From positions 558,001-622,000 of the forward strand of contig NZ_LT598653.1 of NCBI RefSeq assembly GCF_900078365.1: a stretch of DNA of 64,000 nucleotides. Reading direction: 5' to 3'. The notes under the pieces were generated by a model. It worked only from the letters and a program-made list of their open reading frames with translations. It did not search any database and was not told the DNA's origin. Within the stretch, counting starts at the first letter, position 1. Each line of letters begins with the position of its first letter. Positions 1 to 7,852 of this stretch are shown here, piece after piece. Origin of the DNA: an uncultured Sphingopyxis sp. (lineage in GTDB: Bacteria > Pseudomonadota > Alphaproteobacteria > Sphingomonadales > Sphingomonadaceae). The position numbers and the translations under genes were made by a program.

Positions 1-186
1 TACCGCTTCAAGGCGATCGACGGGTTGATGACCAATTTCCACTTGCCGCGCTCGACCCTGTTCATGCTGGTCAGCGCGCTGATGGGACTGGAGACGATGC
101 AGGCGGCCTATGCCCATGCGATCGGGAAGGAATATCGCTTCTACAGCTATGGCGATGCGAGCCTGCTGTTGCCCGCGCGACCTTAA
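1..186 (+). CDS. queA: QueA, C-terminal end (partial)
   Basis: The window opens inside a gene whose last 61 codons read in frame to a TAA stop at 184-186. The segment contains MTNFHLPRSTLFMLVSA, which is characteristic of S-adenosylmethionine:tRNA ribosyltransferase-isomerase. This enzyme adds the epoxycyclopentane precursor of queuosine to preQ1 at tRNA position 34. The end of the protein (FYSYGDASLL) also fits the family. The stop overlaps the stop region of the convergent regulator gene by 4 bases. In many proteobacteria queA is followed directly by tgt; here tgt is 11.5 kb further on, after a pilus locus. Confidence 0.93.
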   Translation, partial: YRFKAIDGLMTNFHLPRSTLFMLVSALMGLETMQAAYAHAIGKEYRFYSYGDASLLLPARP

Positions 187-872
187 TATTCGATCGTGAT
201 CCGGACCCGGTCGGGTTCCACGCCGGCCAGCATGGCGATGCCTTCACGGCTCGTCTCGATCAGCGCTTGAAGCCGCCTTGCCGTCGTTGACGCATCGGTT
301 GAGGCGCCGCTGGACTCGCCGGCAAGAAGCTCGCGTTCGGATATGCCAAAGACGTCGGCCAGCGCGATCAGGTTGCTGCGCCGCGGCATCGTCTTGCCGC
401 TTTCCCACGCCCAGATGCTCGGCTTGCTGAAACCCGTCCGGTTCGACAGTTCGGCGCGGCTGAGGCCGCGCTCCTGCCGCAACCGGCGCAGCCGGTCGGC
501 CAGCATTTCGCCGTCGGCTTCGGCGTCGGCGGGATCGACATCCCGCGGGAGGGGGTTGCGCAACTGCGCGGCGCTGAGCGCGGCGCGCGAGAGCGGCCGG
601 TCGAAACGGCAGCCCGCGAGCGCCTCGCTGCGCCACACGATGGTCGCCGTGCAGCCGGGCGCTTCGGGCAAGCTCACCGTGATCCGCTGGCCGATGTCGA
701 GATCGGAAGCCGTTTCGATCAGCATGCCGGTGGCCGACAGATTGTGGATCACGACCATGGTGCCCTGGTGGTCGCCGAGCGACCCCGAGGTTTCCAATCG
801 CATGTGCATGCGCGGGGCGCCGCGCGCTCCGTCGGCGGGCTCTTCCTGTTCGATCATCGCGTGAATGGGCAT
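183..872 (-). CDS. PilZ-XRE fusion regulator (copy A)
   Basis: 229 aa. Residues about 20-100 form a PilZ domain with both c-di-GMP signatures visible: RMHMR (RxxxR) and, some 20 residues later, NLSATG (N/DxSxxG). Residues about 122-180 form an XRE/Cro helix-turn-helix (LRRLRQERGLSRAEL, then SKPSIWAWESGK). It has no signal peptide or membrane segment, so it is a cytoplasmic DNA-binding protein. A paralogue with the same architecture (7853-8545) lies on the far side of the pilus genes; both end in similar C-termini (DRVRITIEY / ANIKLTIEI). The natural inference is a transcription factor whose DNA binding is set by c-di-GMP and whose target is the pilus locus between the two copies. Domain calls come from motifs; the regulatory role is inferred. 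Confidence 0.85.
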   Translation of the reverse strand: MPIHAMIEQEEPADGARGAPRMHMRLETSGSLGDHQGTMVVIHNLSATGMLIETASDLDIGQRITVSLPEAPGCTATIVWRSEALAGCRFDRPLSRAALSAAQLRNPLPRDVDPADAEADGEMLADRLRRLRQERGLSRAELSNRTGFSKPSIWAWESGKTMPRRSNLIALADVFGISERELLAGESSGASTDASTTARRLQALIETSREGIAMLAGVEPDRVRITIEY

Positions 873-900
873 GGCTCAGCCCTATGCCGGACAATCGGTT

Positions 901-914
901 GTGGAGAGGTTAAA
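901..914 (-). promoter_or_regulatory. Candidate autoregulatory element of PilZ-XRE copy A
   Basis: The plus strand reads GTGGAGAGGTTAAA here, starting 29 bases before the ATG (872) of the regulator. Nearly the same sequence, GTGGAAAGGTTAAT, starts 17 bases before the ATG of the second regulator (8545), in the same orientation relative to the gene. Conservation in an otherwise unrelated leader suggests a shared operator or promoter part. Confidence 0.4.
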
Positions 915-1062
915 GGCGCGGGCCACCCGGCGGGCCATGCGCCCGGGAGACGGGAATCGGCAAGGTCGATCCCGTGAGGGCGAGCCGAACCGTGCGCCGA
1001 TTGCGACCGGTCAAGCACCGCGTTGCCGCGGATTTTCGCCGATTTTTGCCTCGTTGAGCTGC

Positions 1063-1101
1063 AAAAACTTAACCTGTATTTAATAATCGAGTTAAGTTTT
1101 T
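1063..1101. promoter_or_regulatory. Perfect 11-bp inverted repeat in the pilus control region
   Basis: AAAAACTTAAC at 1063-1073 and its exact reverse complement GTTAAGTTTTT at 1091-1101 are separated by 17 AT-rich bases. As RNA it could also be a hairpin with a terminal U tract, but no gene that needs a terminator ends nearby, since queA ends at 186 and the regulator reads away. An operator for the flanking XRE-type regulators is the more likely role. Confidence 0.5.
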
Positions 1102-1398
1102 CCGGCGCATTGTCTCGATTCCGGACGCTGTCGTTCTCGGCGTCGCCGGCGCATGGGAGCGATTAACCCCTGTAATGCCCCGGAATCCGTCCTTTCTCTT
1201 GGAAGTTGAAAGGCATTGGCGCCGGAGATTTTCAAATCATCGCCATTTTGAGGGTGTGAACCGAACTTAATCTCTGTAGTAAGTTTTTCTTAACGGAGGG
1301 GGGTGAGTCGGGTCGCGACTCCCCGGGCGTCGGGGGATGCCCAAAGGTCATCCGCGAAGCGGAGCCGGAAACCGTTTGGTTTTTTGGGGGGTTGAGTC

Positions 1399-1923
1399 AT
1401 GAGGTTCATGCTCTTTGCGCTCGCCGCGGCGGCTGTTGCTGCGCCAGCGAGCGCCGAGGAAATCCGGAACGTCAAATCGCTCGACATCGCGGTCAGCGGC
1501 GCCATTCGCCAGCATTGCGCGATGGGAAGCATCGGCGACATGGATTTCGGCAATCTGGAACGCCGCGGCCTGGGCATCGAAACGCGCGTCGCGTTCGATT
1601 GCAATGTCCCGTTCACGATGACGATCAAGGGCGCTCGCGGCGGGTTGACCCACACAATGATGCCGAACGGGCAGGGCCCGTACAGCGGCGTTCTCCCCTA
1701 TAATCTGGCCGTCGAAATGCCGGTGCGATACCCGTCGCGGCAGGTGGTGAGCCGGTCCTTCAACAGCCGCCAGCTTTTGGCCGGCGGCATCATTTCCAGC
1801 AATGGCGGCATCGCCACCGACGGCATGCGTCTGGCGGTCGAACTGGGCGAGCCTTCGGGCGAAGCCGGGCTGCTCGCCGGCGAATATTCGGAGACGATCA
1901 CGATCACCGTCTCTCCGATTTAG
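1399..1923 (+). CDS. Minor pilus subunit-like exported protein 1
   Basis: 174 aa with a cleavable signal peptide (alanine-rich, ending ASAEE near residue 20). The mature part has exactly two cysteines (QHCAMG and FDCNVP), spaced like the disulfide of chaperone-usher subunits, and ends GEYSETITITVSPI, an alternating hydrophobic strand like the last strand of spore coat U (SCPU) and pilin domains. It is the first gene of the pilus locus and lies 139 bp before the major pilin. ATG at 1399 follows a GGGGGGTTGA ribosome site. Role as minor subunit or initiator is inferred from position and fold signs; direct sequence recognition is weak. Confidence 0.65.
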   Translation: MRFMLFALAAAAVAAPASAEEIRNVKSLDIAVSGAIRQHCAMGSIGDMDFGNLERRGLGIETRVAFDCNVPFTMTIKGARGGLTHTMMPNGQGPYSGVLPYNLAVEMPVRYPSRQVVSRSFNSRQLLAGGIISSNGGIATDGMRLAVELGEPSGEAGLLAGEYSETITITVSPI

Positions 1924-2062
1924 CGAATTCGTCCGCGGGCGACCGCGGACGGTAGCCGGAAGGGCAGGCACCGCTGCTCTCCCGGTCTCCGACCAAACCG
2001 GTGCAGGTATTAGGCCGCAATCGGCAAATGCGCCGGGGCGGTATAATAGAGGGAAGAAGATT

Positions 2063-2812
2063 ATGAAGAAGATCCTTAGCGGCACCATCGCCGCCATCGC
2101 GCTTATCGCGACGCCGGCCGTCGCCCAGACGAACGAGCGTCATTATGCCGGTACGGTTTTTGGTATCCCGTACACGTCGACCAACCCCAATGGCCTGGAA
2201 ACGCTCGGCCTTGAGCTGGGTCTTCTGGCCGGCGTTGGCACGCGCTACCGCGCACAGACCGACGTTCCGGGCGACAGCGAAGACGCGACCCCGACCGTCA
2301 ACGTCGTGTTCACGCTGAGCGGTACCGTCAACCGCGACTGCTCCTTCTACGCCGGTAACAACTCGAACGCCCGCAACATCGACTTCGGCGTCATCGGCGT
2401 CCGCACCGGCGACAATGAAAACGTCAACTCGGCGTTCGAAATGGTCGGCGATGCAGAAGCCAATATCGACACGCTGACTGCTGGTTGCAACACCAACAAT
2501 GTCGTCGAAATCAACAAGAACGACATCCGCGGCCTCGTGAACCTGAACCCGGGCGGTTATGACACCGACGAGTTCCAGGCGAACATCCCGTACGCAGTGA
2601 CCGCTTCGTGGACCGGCGTTGCGCTGAACGCGCAGACCACCGGTACGCCGCAGTCGCTCAACGTTCCGACCACCGGCAACGCCGGTCAGAAGCAGCAGGG
2701 CGCATGGCGTTCGCGCATGGACATCGACATTGTTGCTCCGGCCGTGACGAACAAGGGCCTGGTCGCTGGTGACTACACCGGCACGACCACGCTGACGCTT
2801 CGCGCTCTCTAA
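2063..2812 (+). CDS. Probable major pilin subunit
   Basis: 249 aa from ATG 2063, which follows a GGGAAGAAG ribosome site. The reading frame is open further upstream, but only this start gives a signal peptide (MKKILSGTIAAIALIATPAVAQ). The mature protein is rich in Asn, Thr and Gly, has two cysteines (NRDCSF and AGCNTN) and ends GDYTGTTTLTLRAL, which fits a donor-strand pilin. Codon use looks biased toward translationally favoured codons compared with neighbours, and a strong hairpin directly follows the gene, both as expected for the most abundant subunit. The family is not one I recognise; the call rests on fold signs and on the neighbouring chaperone and usher. Confidence 0.7.
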   Translation: MKKILSGTIAAIALIATPAVAQTNERHYAGTVFGIPYTSTNPNGLETLGLELGLLAGVGTRYRAQTDVPGDSEDATPTVNVVFTLSGTVNRDCSFYAGNNSNARNIDFGVIGVRTGDNENVNSAFEMVGDAEANIDTLTAGCNTNNVVEINKNDIRGLVNLNPGGYDTDEFQANIPYAVTASWTGVALNAQTTGTPQSLNVPTTGNAGQKQQGAWRSRMDIDIVAPAVTNKGLVAGDYTGTTTLTLRAL

Positions 2813-2827
2813 GCGTAGCTGAATGGG

Positions 2828-2862
2828 GAAAGGGGAAAGAGCGATCTTTCCCCTTTCTTTAT
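2828..2862 (+). terminator. Attenuator hairpin between pilin and chaperone
   Basis: GAAAGGGGAAAGA (2828-2840) pairs perfectly with TCTTTCCCCTTTC (2845-2857) around a 4-base loop, followed by TTTATGGTTT. It starts 16 bases after the pilin stop. Partial termination here would keep pilin mRNA in excess over chaperone and usher mRNA, a common arrangement in pilus operons. Confidence 0.75.
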
Positions 2863-2909
2863 GGTTTAATGCGATTATGTCCGCGGATCGGGACAGGGGG
2901 ATGGGGATC

Positions 2910-3713
2910 ATGACCGCTTTGGCGACGATGAAGCGTCATGCGCGCGCGCTGCTTGCTGCGTTTGCCGCACTGGCATTGATTGTCACCCCGGCGCTGGCGA
3001 TGCGCGTGTCGCCGATGGTCGTCGAAATGGAATCGCGCGGCAGCAACGCCGTGGCGCGGATCGAGGTCCAGAACATCAATCCCGGCAATCTCGCGTTCCA
3101 GACGCGCGTTTTCCGAATGGAAATCGACAAGGACGGGAATATCGTCGAAACGCCTGCCGACCAGGATTTCCTCATTTTTCCGCCGCAGGGCGTGCTGCCG
3201 GCCGGCGGTCGCCAGGTCGTCCGCCTGCAATGGGTGGGCGGCGCCGAACTGGCGGCATCGCAGGCCTATTATGTTTCGGTCGAGCAATTGCCGGTCGCCT
3301 TCGAACCCGGCGCCGCCGACGCGATCGGGGCACAGGTGCAAGTGCTCTACAACATGCGCGCGCTGGTGGTCGTGGCGCCCCCCGGGGCAAAACCCGACGT
3401 GAAGGCGACCACGGTCAAGCAGGCCATGTATCAGCCGCCCGCGCCTCCTGGATCGAAGGAATTGCCGCCGATGCAGGACGGGGTAGAAATCACCCTGCGC
3501 AACGAAGGCCGCCGTCACGCGATGATGTCGAATTTCGGCTGGCAGCTCGAAGGCACGGGCACCGATGGCAAATGGCTGCGCGTCGATATCTCGCCCGAGG
3601 AACTCAATCAGGCGGTCGGTACCGGTTATGTGCCCGCTCAGGGTGAGCGCGTCTTCCGCGTGCCGGTTCCCGGCTTTGGCCCCGGTCCGATCAAGCTCTC
3701 GTTCAAACAGTGA
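2910..3713 (+). CDS. Periplasmic pilus chaperone (PapD-like)
   Basis: About 267 aa from ATG 2910, placed 9 bases after AGGGGG. ATG 2901 and ATG 2928 are alternatives; the frame is open from 2823, but that start lies at the foot of the hairpin. A signal peptide ends at PALA just before MRVSPMVVEM. The next part carries chaperone hallmarks: Ile/Val-rich first strand, EVQNINPGNLAFQTRVFRME, a conserved basic strand (RQVVRLQW), and a second Ig-like domain ending in LSFKQ. The protein would carry subunits across the periplasm by donor-strand complementation and hand them to the usher. Its stop overlaps the GTG start of the usher gene by 4 bases, so the two are translationally coupled. Confidence 0.92.
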   Translation: MTALATMKRHARALLAAFAALALIVTPALAMRVSPMVVEMESRGSNAVARIEVQNINPGNLAFQTRVFRMEIDKDGNIVETPADQDFLIFPPQGVLPAGGRQVVRLQWVGGAELAASQAYYVSVEQLPVAFEPGAADAIGAQVQVLYNMRALVVVAPPGAKPDVKATTVKQAMYQPPAPPGSKELPPMQDGVEITLRNEGRRHAMMSNFGWQLEGTGTDGKWLRVDISPEELNQAVGTGYVPAQGERVFRVPVPGFGPGPIKLSFKQ

Positions 3714-6337
3714 AAGCCGGATTCGCCCTGTGCTCGGTTGCGCTGTCCGCGCTGTGCGCGGGCACGGCCGCTGCGCAGGTGTCGATTCCGTTGCCGCAGG
3801 GTCCGCGGTCTTCGCCGCCCGCACAAGACCCCGGCGCACCAACGACCATTCCGTTGCCGGGCACGCCGATCCCGCCGATCCCCACACCGACTCCTGTGAT
3901 GCCGCAGCTTCCGATCGGGGCTCATGGTCGTCCGGACATCAATCCTTACGACCGCGACATCGAAATGACGGTGCCGCTGACATTTCAGAGCAGCAGCCTG
4001 GGCGATATCCCGATGCTGCTCACCGCCGACGACCGCTTCCTGCTCGAATCGGCGACCTTTCTGCGCTTGATGCAGCCGGTGCTGAACGAAGAGGCGCATG
4101 CGGAACTGTCGTCGCACCTCATGTCGCTGCCCAATTTCGGTCCCGACGATCTCGGCAAGACCGGGGTCCAGCTGACATATGACCCCAGCACGCTCGCGGT
4201 GGTCGTGGTCGAGGTGTCGGCCGAGCAGCGCGCCATCAAGGATATTTTCGCGCCCCCGCGCGAGGACGCGAACGATGTGACGTTGCAGCCCGCGGGGTTT
4301 TCGGCCTTCCTGAACCTCAGCGCGATCCAGAGCTATTTGTGGGAGGGCGACCAGGCCGATCCGCCGACGATCAACTTCGACGGGGCCGTGCGGCTCGGCC
4401 GGTTCGTTTTCGAGGGCGACGCGCAGCTGGGGCAACAGTTCGGCGTGACCGGGGACAGTTACAAATTCACGCGCAACTATGCGCGCCTCGTTTACGACGA
4501 GCCGGAGGATTTCCGGCGCTGGTATCTCGGCGATCTCGATCCCGAAATTCGCGGCCAGCAATCCTTCGTTGAAATGGGCGGCATCGGCGTGCTGCGCCAG
4601 CGCCGCCGTTTCAACAGTTTCCGCTCGGCGATCCTTCAGGCCAATCGCCAGCTCATCCTGCAACGCGAATCGACTGTCCGTTTCATGCGCAACGGGTCGC
4701 TCTATCGCGAGGTCCGGCTGCAGCCCGGCCGTTACGATTTCAGCTCGCTGCCGCTGATCGCCGGCAGCAACGACGTCGATATTCAGGTTACCGACAACAG
4801 CGGCGCGGTTCAGAACCTGTCGTATCAGCAATATCTCGACCCGATCGACCTCGATCCCGGCGATTATGAATATGGCGCCTTTTTCGGTCCGACCAGCCGG
4901 ACCTTCGGCGGTGCGCCCGATTATCGCGGCACCGTCGCCTTCTCCGGATTCTTCCGCAAGGCCTTTTTCAACCGCCCCGCGATCGGCGTCGGCCTTCAGG
5001 CGAGCAAAGACGTCCAGACGCTGACCGGGCAGACCCAGTTCGTCCTTCCCAACGGCGGCCGCCTGTTGCTCGATGCCGGCGGCAGCAATTCGAAGACCGC
5101 CGGTACGGGCTTCGCCGGCGGCGTCAGCTATGAACATTTCATCGATCGCGAAGGACTGTCCGACAGCTTCACGCTGCGCGCCGATTATCTGTCGCCCCGC
5201 TTCGCCAACCTGGGCAATATCGACGGGATCAACACCACTTCGGCGACGGTGACGGGACAATATTCACGGCAGCTTTCCATGCGCCTGACCGCGACGGCAT
5301 CGGCCTCCTATCTCAAGGGGCGCGGCGACGTCGGCGATAGCTATCGCGTCGGCGCGACGGGCTTTTATCGCCTCGACCGGCGCTGGACTCTCCGCGCTGG
5401 GGTCGATTACGCCAAATTCCCGTCGGCCTTCTCGCGCGGCAACGGGGTCAGCTTCAACATCGGCATCGTGTTCCAGCCCGACTATCGCCGCCGCGCCGAG
5501 GCACGGTACGAGAGCCGCGACAATCTCGGCGAGCTTTCCTACAACCAGAGCGGCCTCAACCAGCTCAACAGCGTCGGCTTTGGCGGGGTCGTCACGCGCG
5601 ATGACAACAGCGCGCGCGCGCTGGGCTATGCGACCTATTCGGCCAATCGCTTCGATGCGTCGATCAGCCACGCGACATTCGGACCCAGCTTGTCGGACGT
5701 GGCCGACCTTAACGTCACGACGGTGCGGGTCGGCACTTCGCTGGCCTTTGCCGACGGCGGCTTCGGCATCGGGCGGCGGATCAACGACAGCTTCATGCTC
5801 CTCTCGCCGCACAAGAACCTCGGCAAGCGCAGCGTCGTCGCCGGCCAGTCGCTGGCCGAGAATAATTATATCAGCAAGAGCGGCGCGCTGGGGGCGGCGG
5901 TCAACAACTTCCTCGGCTCCTACGCCACCCAGTCGGTACAATATGACGTCGAGGATCCGCCGACGGGCTACGATACCGGGCCGGGCGTGTTCCGCGTCCA
6001 TCCGCCGTACAAGAGCGGCTATGCGGCGCGCATCGGCACCGATGCGTTCGCCAGCGCGATGGGGACATTGATTCTGGCGCCGGACAAGCCCGTGTCGCTG
6101 ATCGGCGGCCGTGTCACCTTGCTCGATGTGCAGTCGACCGAGACGCCGAAGCCGATTCCCTTCTTCACCAATTCGATCGGGCGCTTCGCGATCACCAACC
6201 TGCTGCCGGGGCGGCGCTACCTGGTGGAAACCTACGGTCCCAATGGTACAATCGACCGGAGCTTCGAATTCACGGTGCCGGCGGACACCGATGGTCTGTT
6301 GAACCTCGGTACGGTTCGCCCCGGCACGAAAAATTAG
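3710..6337 (+). CDS. Outer membrane pilus usher
   Basis: 875 aa with signal peptide, starting at GTG 3710 inside the end of the chaperone gene. After a proline-rich stretch (about residues 25-65, unusual for ushers) comes the N-terminal chaperone-binding domain and a long beta-barrel region. Diagnostic parts are GRYDFSSLPLIAGSNDVDIQ and the plug-domain-like segment nearby, and a C-terminal carboxypeptidase-like beta domain (GRFAITNLLPGRRYLVETYG). Length is normal for an archaic or alternative chaperone-usher system. The protein forms the secretion pore and assembly platform for the pilus in the outer membrane. The next gene follows after 8 bases. Confidence 0.93.
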   Translation: MKAGFALCSVALSALCAGTAAAQVSIPLPQGPRSSPPAQDPGAPTTIPLPGTPIPPIPTPTPVMPQLPIGAHGRPDINPYDRDIEMTVPLTFQSSSLGDIPMLLTADDRFLLESATFLRLMQPVLNEEAHAELSSHLMSLPNFGPDDLGKTGVQLTYDPSTLAVVVVEVSAEQRAIKDIFAPPREDANDVTLQPAGFSAFLNLSAIQSYLWEGDQADPPTINFDGAVRLGRFVFEGDAQLGQQFGVTGDSYKFTRNYARLVYDEPEDFRRWYLGDLDPEIRGQQSFVEMGGIGVLRQRRRFNSFRSAILQANRQLILQRESTVRFMRNGSLYREVRLQPGRYDFSSLPLIAGSNDVDIQVTDNSGAVQNLSYQQYLDPIDLDPGDYEYGAFFGPTSRTFGGAPDYRGTVAFSGFFRKAFFNRPAIGVGLQASKDVQTLTGQTQFVLPNGGRLLLDAGGSNSKTAGTGFAGGVSYEHFIDREGLSDSFTLRADYLSPRFANLGNIDGINTTSATVTGQYSRQLSMRLTATASASYLKGRGDVGDSYRVGATGFYRLDRRWTLRAGVDYAKFPSAFSRGNGVSFNIGIVFQPDYRRRAEARYESRDNLGELSYNQSGLNQLNSVGFGGVVTRDDNSARALGYATYSANRFDASISHATFGPSLSDVADLNVTTVRVGTSLAFADGGFGIGRRINDSFMLLSPHKNLGKRSVVAGQSLAENNYISKSGALGAAVNNFLGSYATQSVQYDVEDPPTGYDTGPGVFRVHPPYKSGYAARIGTDAFASAMGTLILAPDKPVSLIGGRVTLLDVQSTETPKPIPFFTNSIGRFAITNLLPGRRYLVETYGPNGTIDRSFEFTVPADTDGLLNLGTVRPGTKN

Positions 6338-6345
6338 GAGGCATT

Positions 6346-7263
6346 ATGCTGCGCCATACCCTGTTTCTCGCCGCGGCGGTGCTGGCGATGCCGCTTCACG
6401 CGCAGGCGCCGGCGCCGGGTGCCGCTATTCCCGGTGCCGAATGTCTTGTCCGGATCAATGCGACACCCCAAAGCTGGCTGATCCAGGGATATGACCCTTT
6501 TGACGGAGCCATTCCCGAGGGCACGTTCGGTGTCACTTTCGTAAACGAGGGCACGGGCGAGTGCCGTTTCACGCCGGTGTTCGACCTCGTCCAGCCGCCG
6601 TTCGGCCTGTCGAAGGGCAGCGGAAAACGGATCGGTTACGCGCTGCTCAACCTGACCGACACGCAGGATGTGACGCCACGTGCCGGGCGGACGCAGCGGA
6701 ATCCGTCGCAGCGGATGCTGACGCTGGGGGCGAACGGATCGCGCACCTTGTTGTACAAGCTCGTCGCCGACGCCGACGATGTGAAGGATTCGGGTATTTT
6801 TACCCAGGATGTGACGATCGAGGCGCAGGACGGCAGCTTCCGTTCGCTCGGCGGCACCCAACTCGTCCTCGGCATCAATGTCCTGCCCTCGGCACGGATC
6901 GGCCTTGCCGGCGCTTACACGATGAGCGACGGGCATGCGGTGGTCGACCTCGGCGAACTGCGGCCGGGTGTCGCGCCGGTGCCGCTCCAGCTTCGCGTCG
7001 CCAGCACCGGTTCTTACGATCTCAACGTCACCTCGGCCAATTCGGGCCGCCTGCGTCTCGGATCGAGCGATTGGTATGTGCCGTACAGCCTCGCAATCGG
7101 GGGCAACTCGGTCAATCTAACGGGCGTGCGTACGATATCCGGGCAGACGAATGGCGGGCTGCGCCGCGAAGCGCTGCCGATCCAGTTCCTGATCGGCGAC
7201 ACGTCCGATCGGCGCGCCGGAGTGTATAGCGACGTCGTCTCGATCTCGGTGACCGCGCGCTGA
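6346..7263 (+). CDS. Pilus tip or adhesin-like subunit
   Basis: 305 aa with signal peptide (cleavage near HAQAPA), starting 8 bases after the usher stop with AGGAGG just upstream. Two regions are visible: an N-terminal domain holding both cysteines (AECLVR and GECRFT) and a C-terminal SCPU/pilin-like domain with PVPLQLRVASTGSYDLNVTS and the end strand GVYSDVVSISVTAR. Two-domain subunits encoded directly after the usher are usually the tip adhesin, with the N-terminal domain binding the target and the C-terminal domain joining the fibre. That role is inferred; no ligand can be read from the sequence. Confidence 0.72.
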   Translation: MLRHTLFLAAAVLAMPLHAQAPAPGAAIPGAECLVRINATPQSWLIQGYDPFDGAIPEGTFGVTFVNEGTGECRFTPVFDLVQPPFGLSKGSGKRIGYALLNLTDTQDVTPRAGRTQRNPSQRMLTLGANGSRTLLYKLVADADDVKDSGIFTQDVTIEAQDGSFRSLGGTQLVLGINVLPSARIGLAGAYTMSDGHAVVDLGELRPGVAPVPLQLRVASTGSYDLNVTSANSGRLRLGSSDWYVPYSLAIGGNSVNLTGVRTISGQTNGGLRREALPIQFLIGDTSDRRAGVYSDVVSISVTAR

Positions 7264-7380
7264 CGCGGCCTGCTTTGCCCGGCCTCCATTGTCAATTTTC
7301 TGACGCCCCTTAACTGAATGTTAGATTCGCGAGCCTAGATAATCATCCAAAGCTTCGGCCTACTGGCGGAAAGGTTACGG

Positions 7381-7794
7381 ATGATCAGGAAATTCTCGCT
7401 CGGGCTTGCGAGTGTCGTGCTCGTTGCCGCGCCGACGACTGCCATGGCGGCGTCGTTCGGTTTCAACCTCCGCCTGACGGTCGCGGTGCAGTGCAACGTG
7501 CAGCATCAGCCGACCGGCTTCGGTGTCGTCAGCGGCGACGCCGTGTCGCTCGGAACCTTCCGCGAATATTGCAACGCGCCGGCGGGCTATGATCTGGTGA
7601 TCAACTATGAGCCGGGTTCGCTGGAAGGCGCGCGGATCATCGCGGGAAGCGACGAGATCATTCTCAACGGTTCGGGCCACGCCGTGCTCAGCCGCGCGAC
7701 CGGCCCGCGGGTCAGGGAGCGGTCGATCGCGGCCATCCCCGGCGAACAGGGTTTCGATACCGATCGCTTCGAATTGCGGATCATTCCGACCTGA
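7381..7794 (+). CDS. Small exported pilus subunit-like protein 2
   Basis: 137 aa with a clear signal peptide ending AMA. Like the other subunit candidates it has two cysteines in the mature part (VQCNVQ and EYCNAP) and a closing strand (RFELRIIPT). It begins 117 bp after the tip gene and so may have its own promoter. GGAAAGG lies 8-14 bases before the ATG and is both a good ribosome site and similar to the element in front of the two PilZ-XRE genes. Probably a minor or terminator subunit; no family was recognised with certainty. Confidence 0.6.
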   Translation: MIRKFSLGLASVVLVAAPTTAMAASFGFNLRLTVAVQCNVQHQPTGFGVVSGDAVSLGTFREYCNAPAGYDLVINYEPGSLEGARIIAGSDEIILNGSGHAVLSRATGPRVRERSIAAIPGEQGFDTDRFELRIIPT

Positions 7795-7852
7795 CGTCCA
7801 TCTTCTGACGAATCGACGTCGGGAGAGCTTTGTCGCCGCGTGGCGGGGGCGA

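Larger units (their letters stand above)
873..1398. other. 526-bp intergenic control region upstream of pilus genes
   Basis: No coding sequence is convincing here. The stretch separates the divergent PilZ-XRE gene from the first pilus gene and is clearly more AT-rich around 1060-1110 and 1255-1295 than its surroundings. It contains the element GTGGAGAGGTTAA (901-913), a perfect 11-bp inverted repeat (1063-1101), and a second group of related half-sites (AACTTAA at 1264-1270 and TTCTTAAC at 1287-1294). This is the likely place for the pilus promoter and its operators. No clear sigma-70 hexamer pair could be assigned. Confidence 0.6.

Noticed and set aside
2042..2047. Perfect TATAAT before the major pilin gene
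   Set aside because: It is only 15 bases before the ATG, so transcription would start inside or after the ribosome site, and there is no fitting -35 box.
2823..2909. Upstream start for the chaperone gene at 2823
   Set aside because: It lies at the foot of the attenuator hairpin, lacks a ribosome site, and would put about 30 polar residues before the signal peptide.
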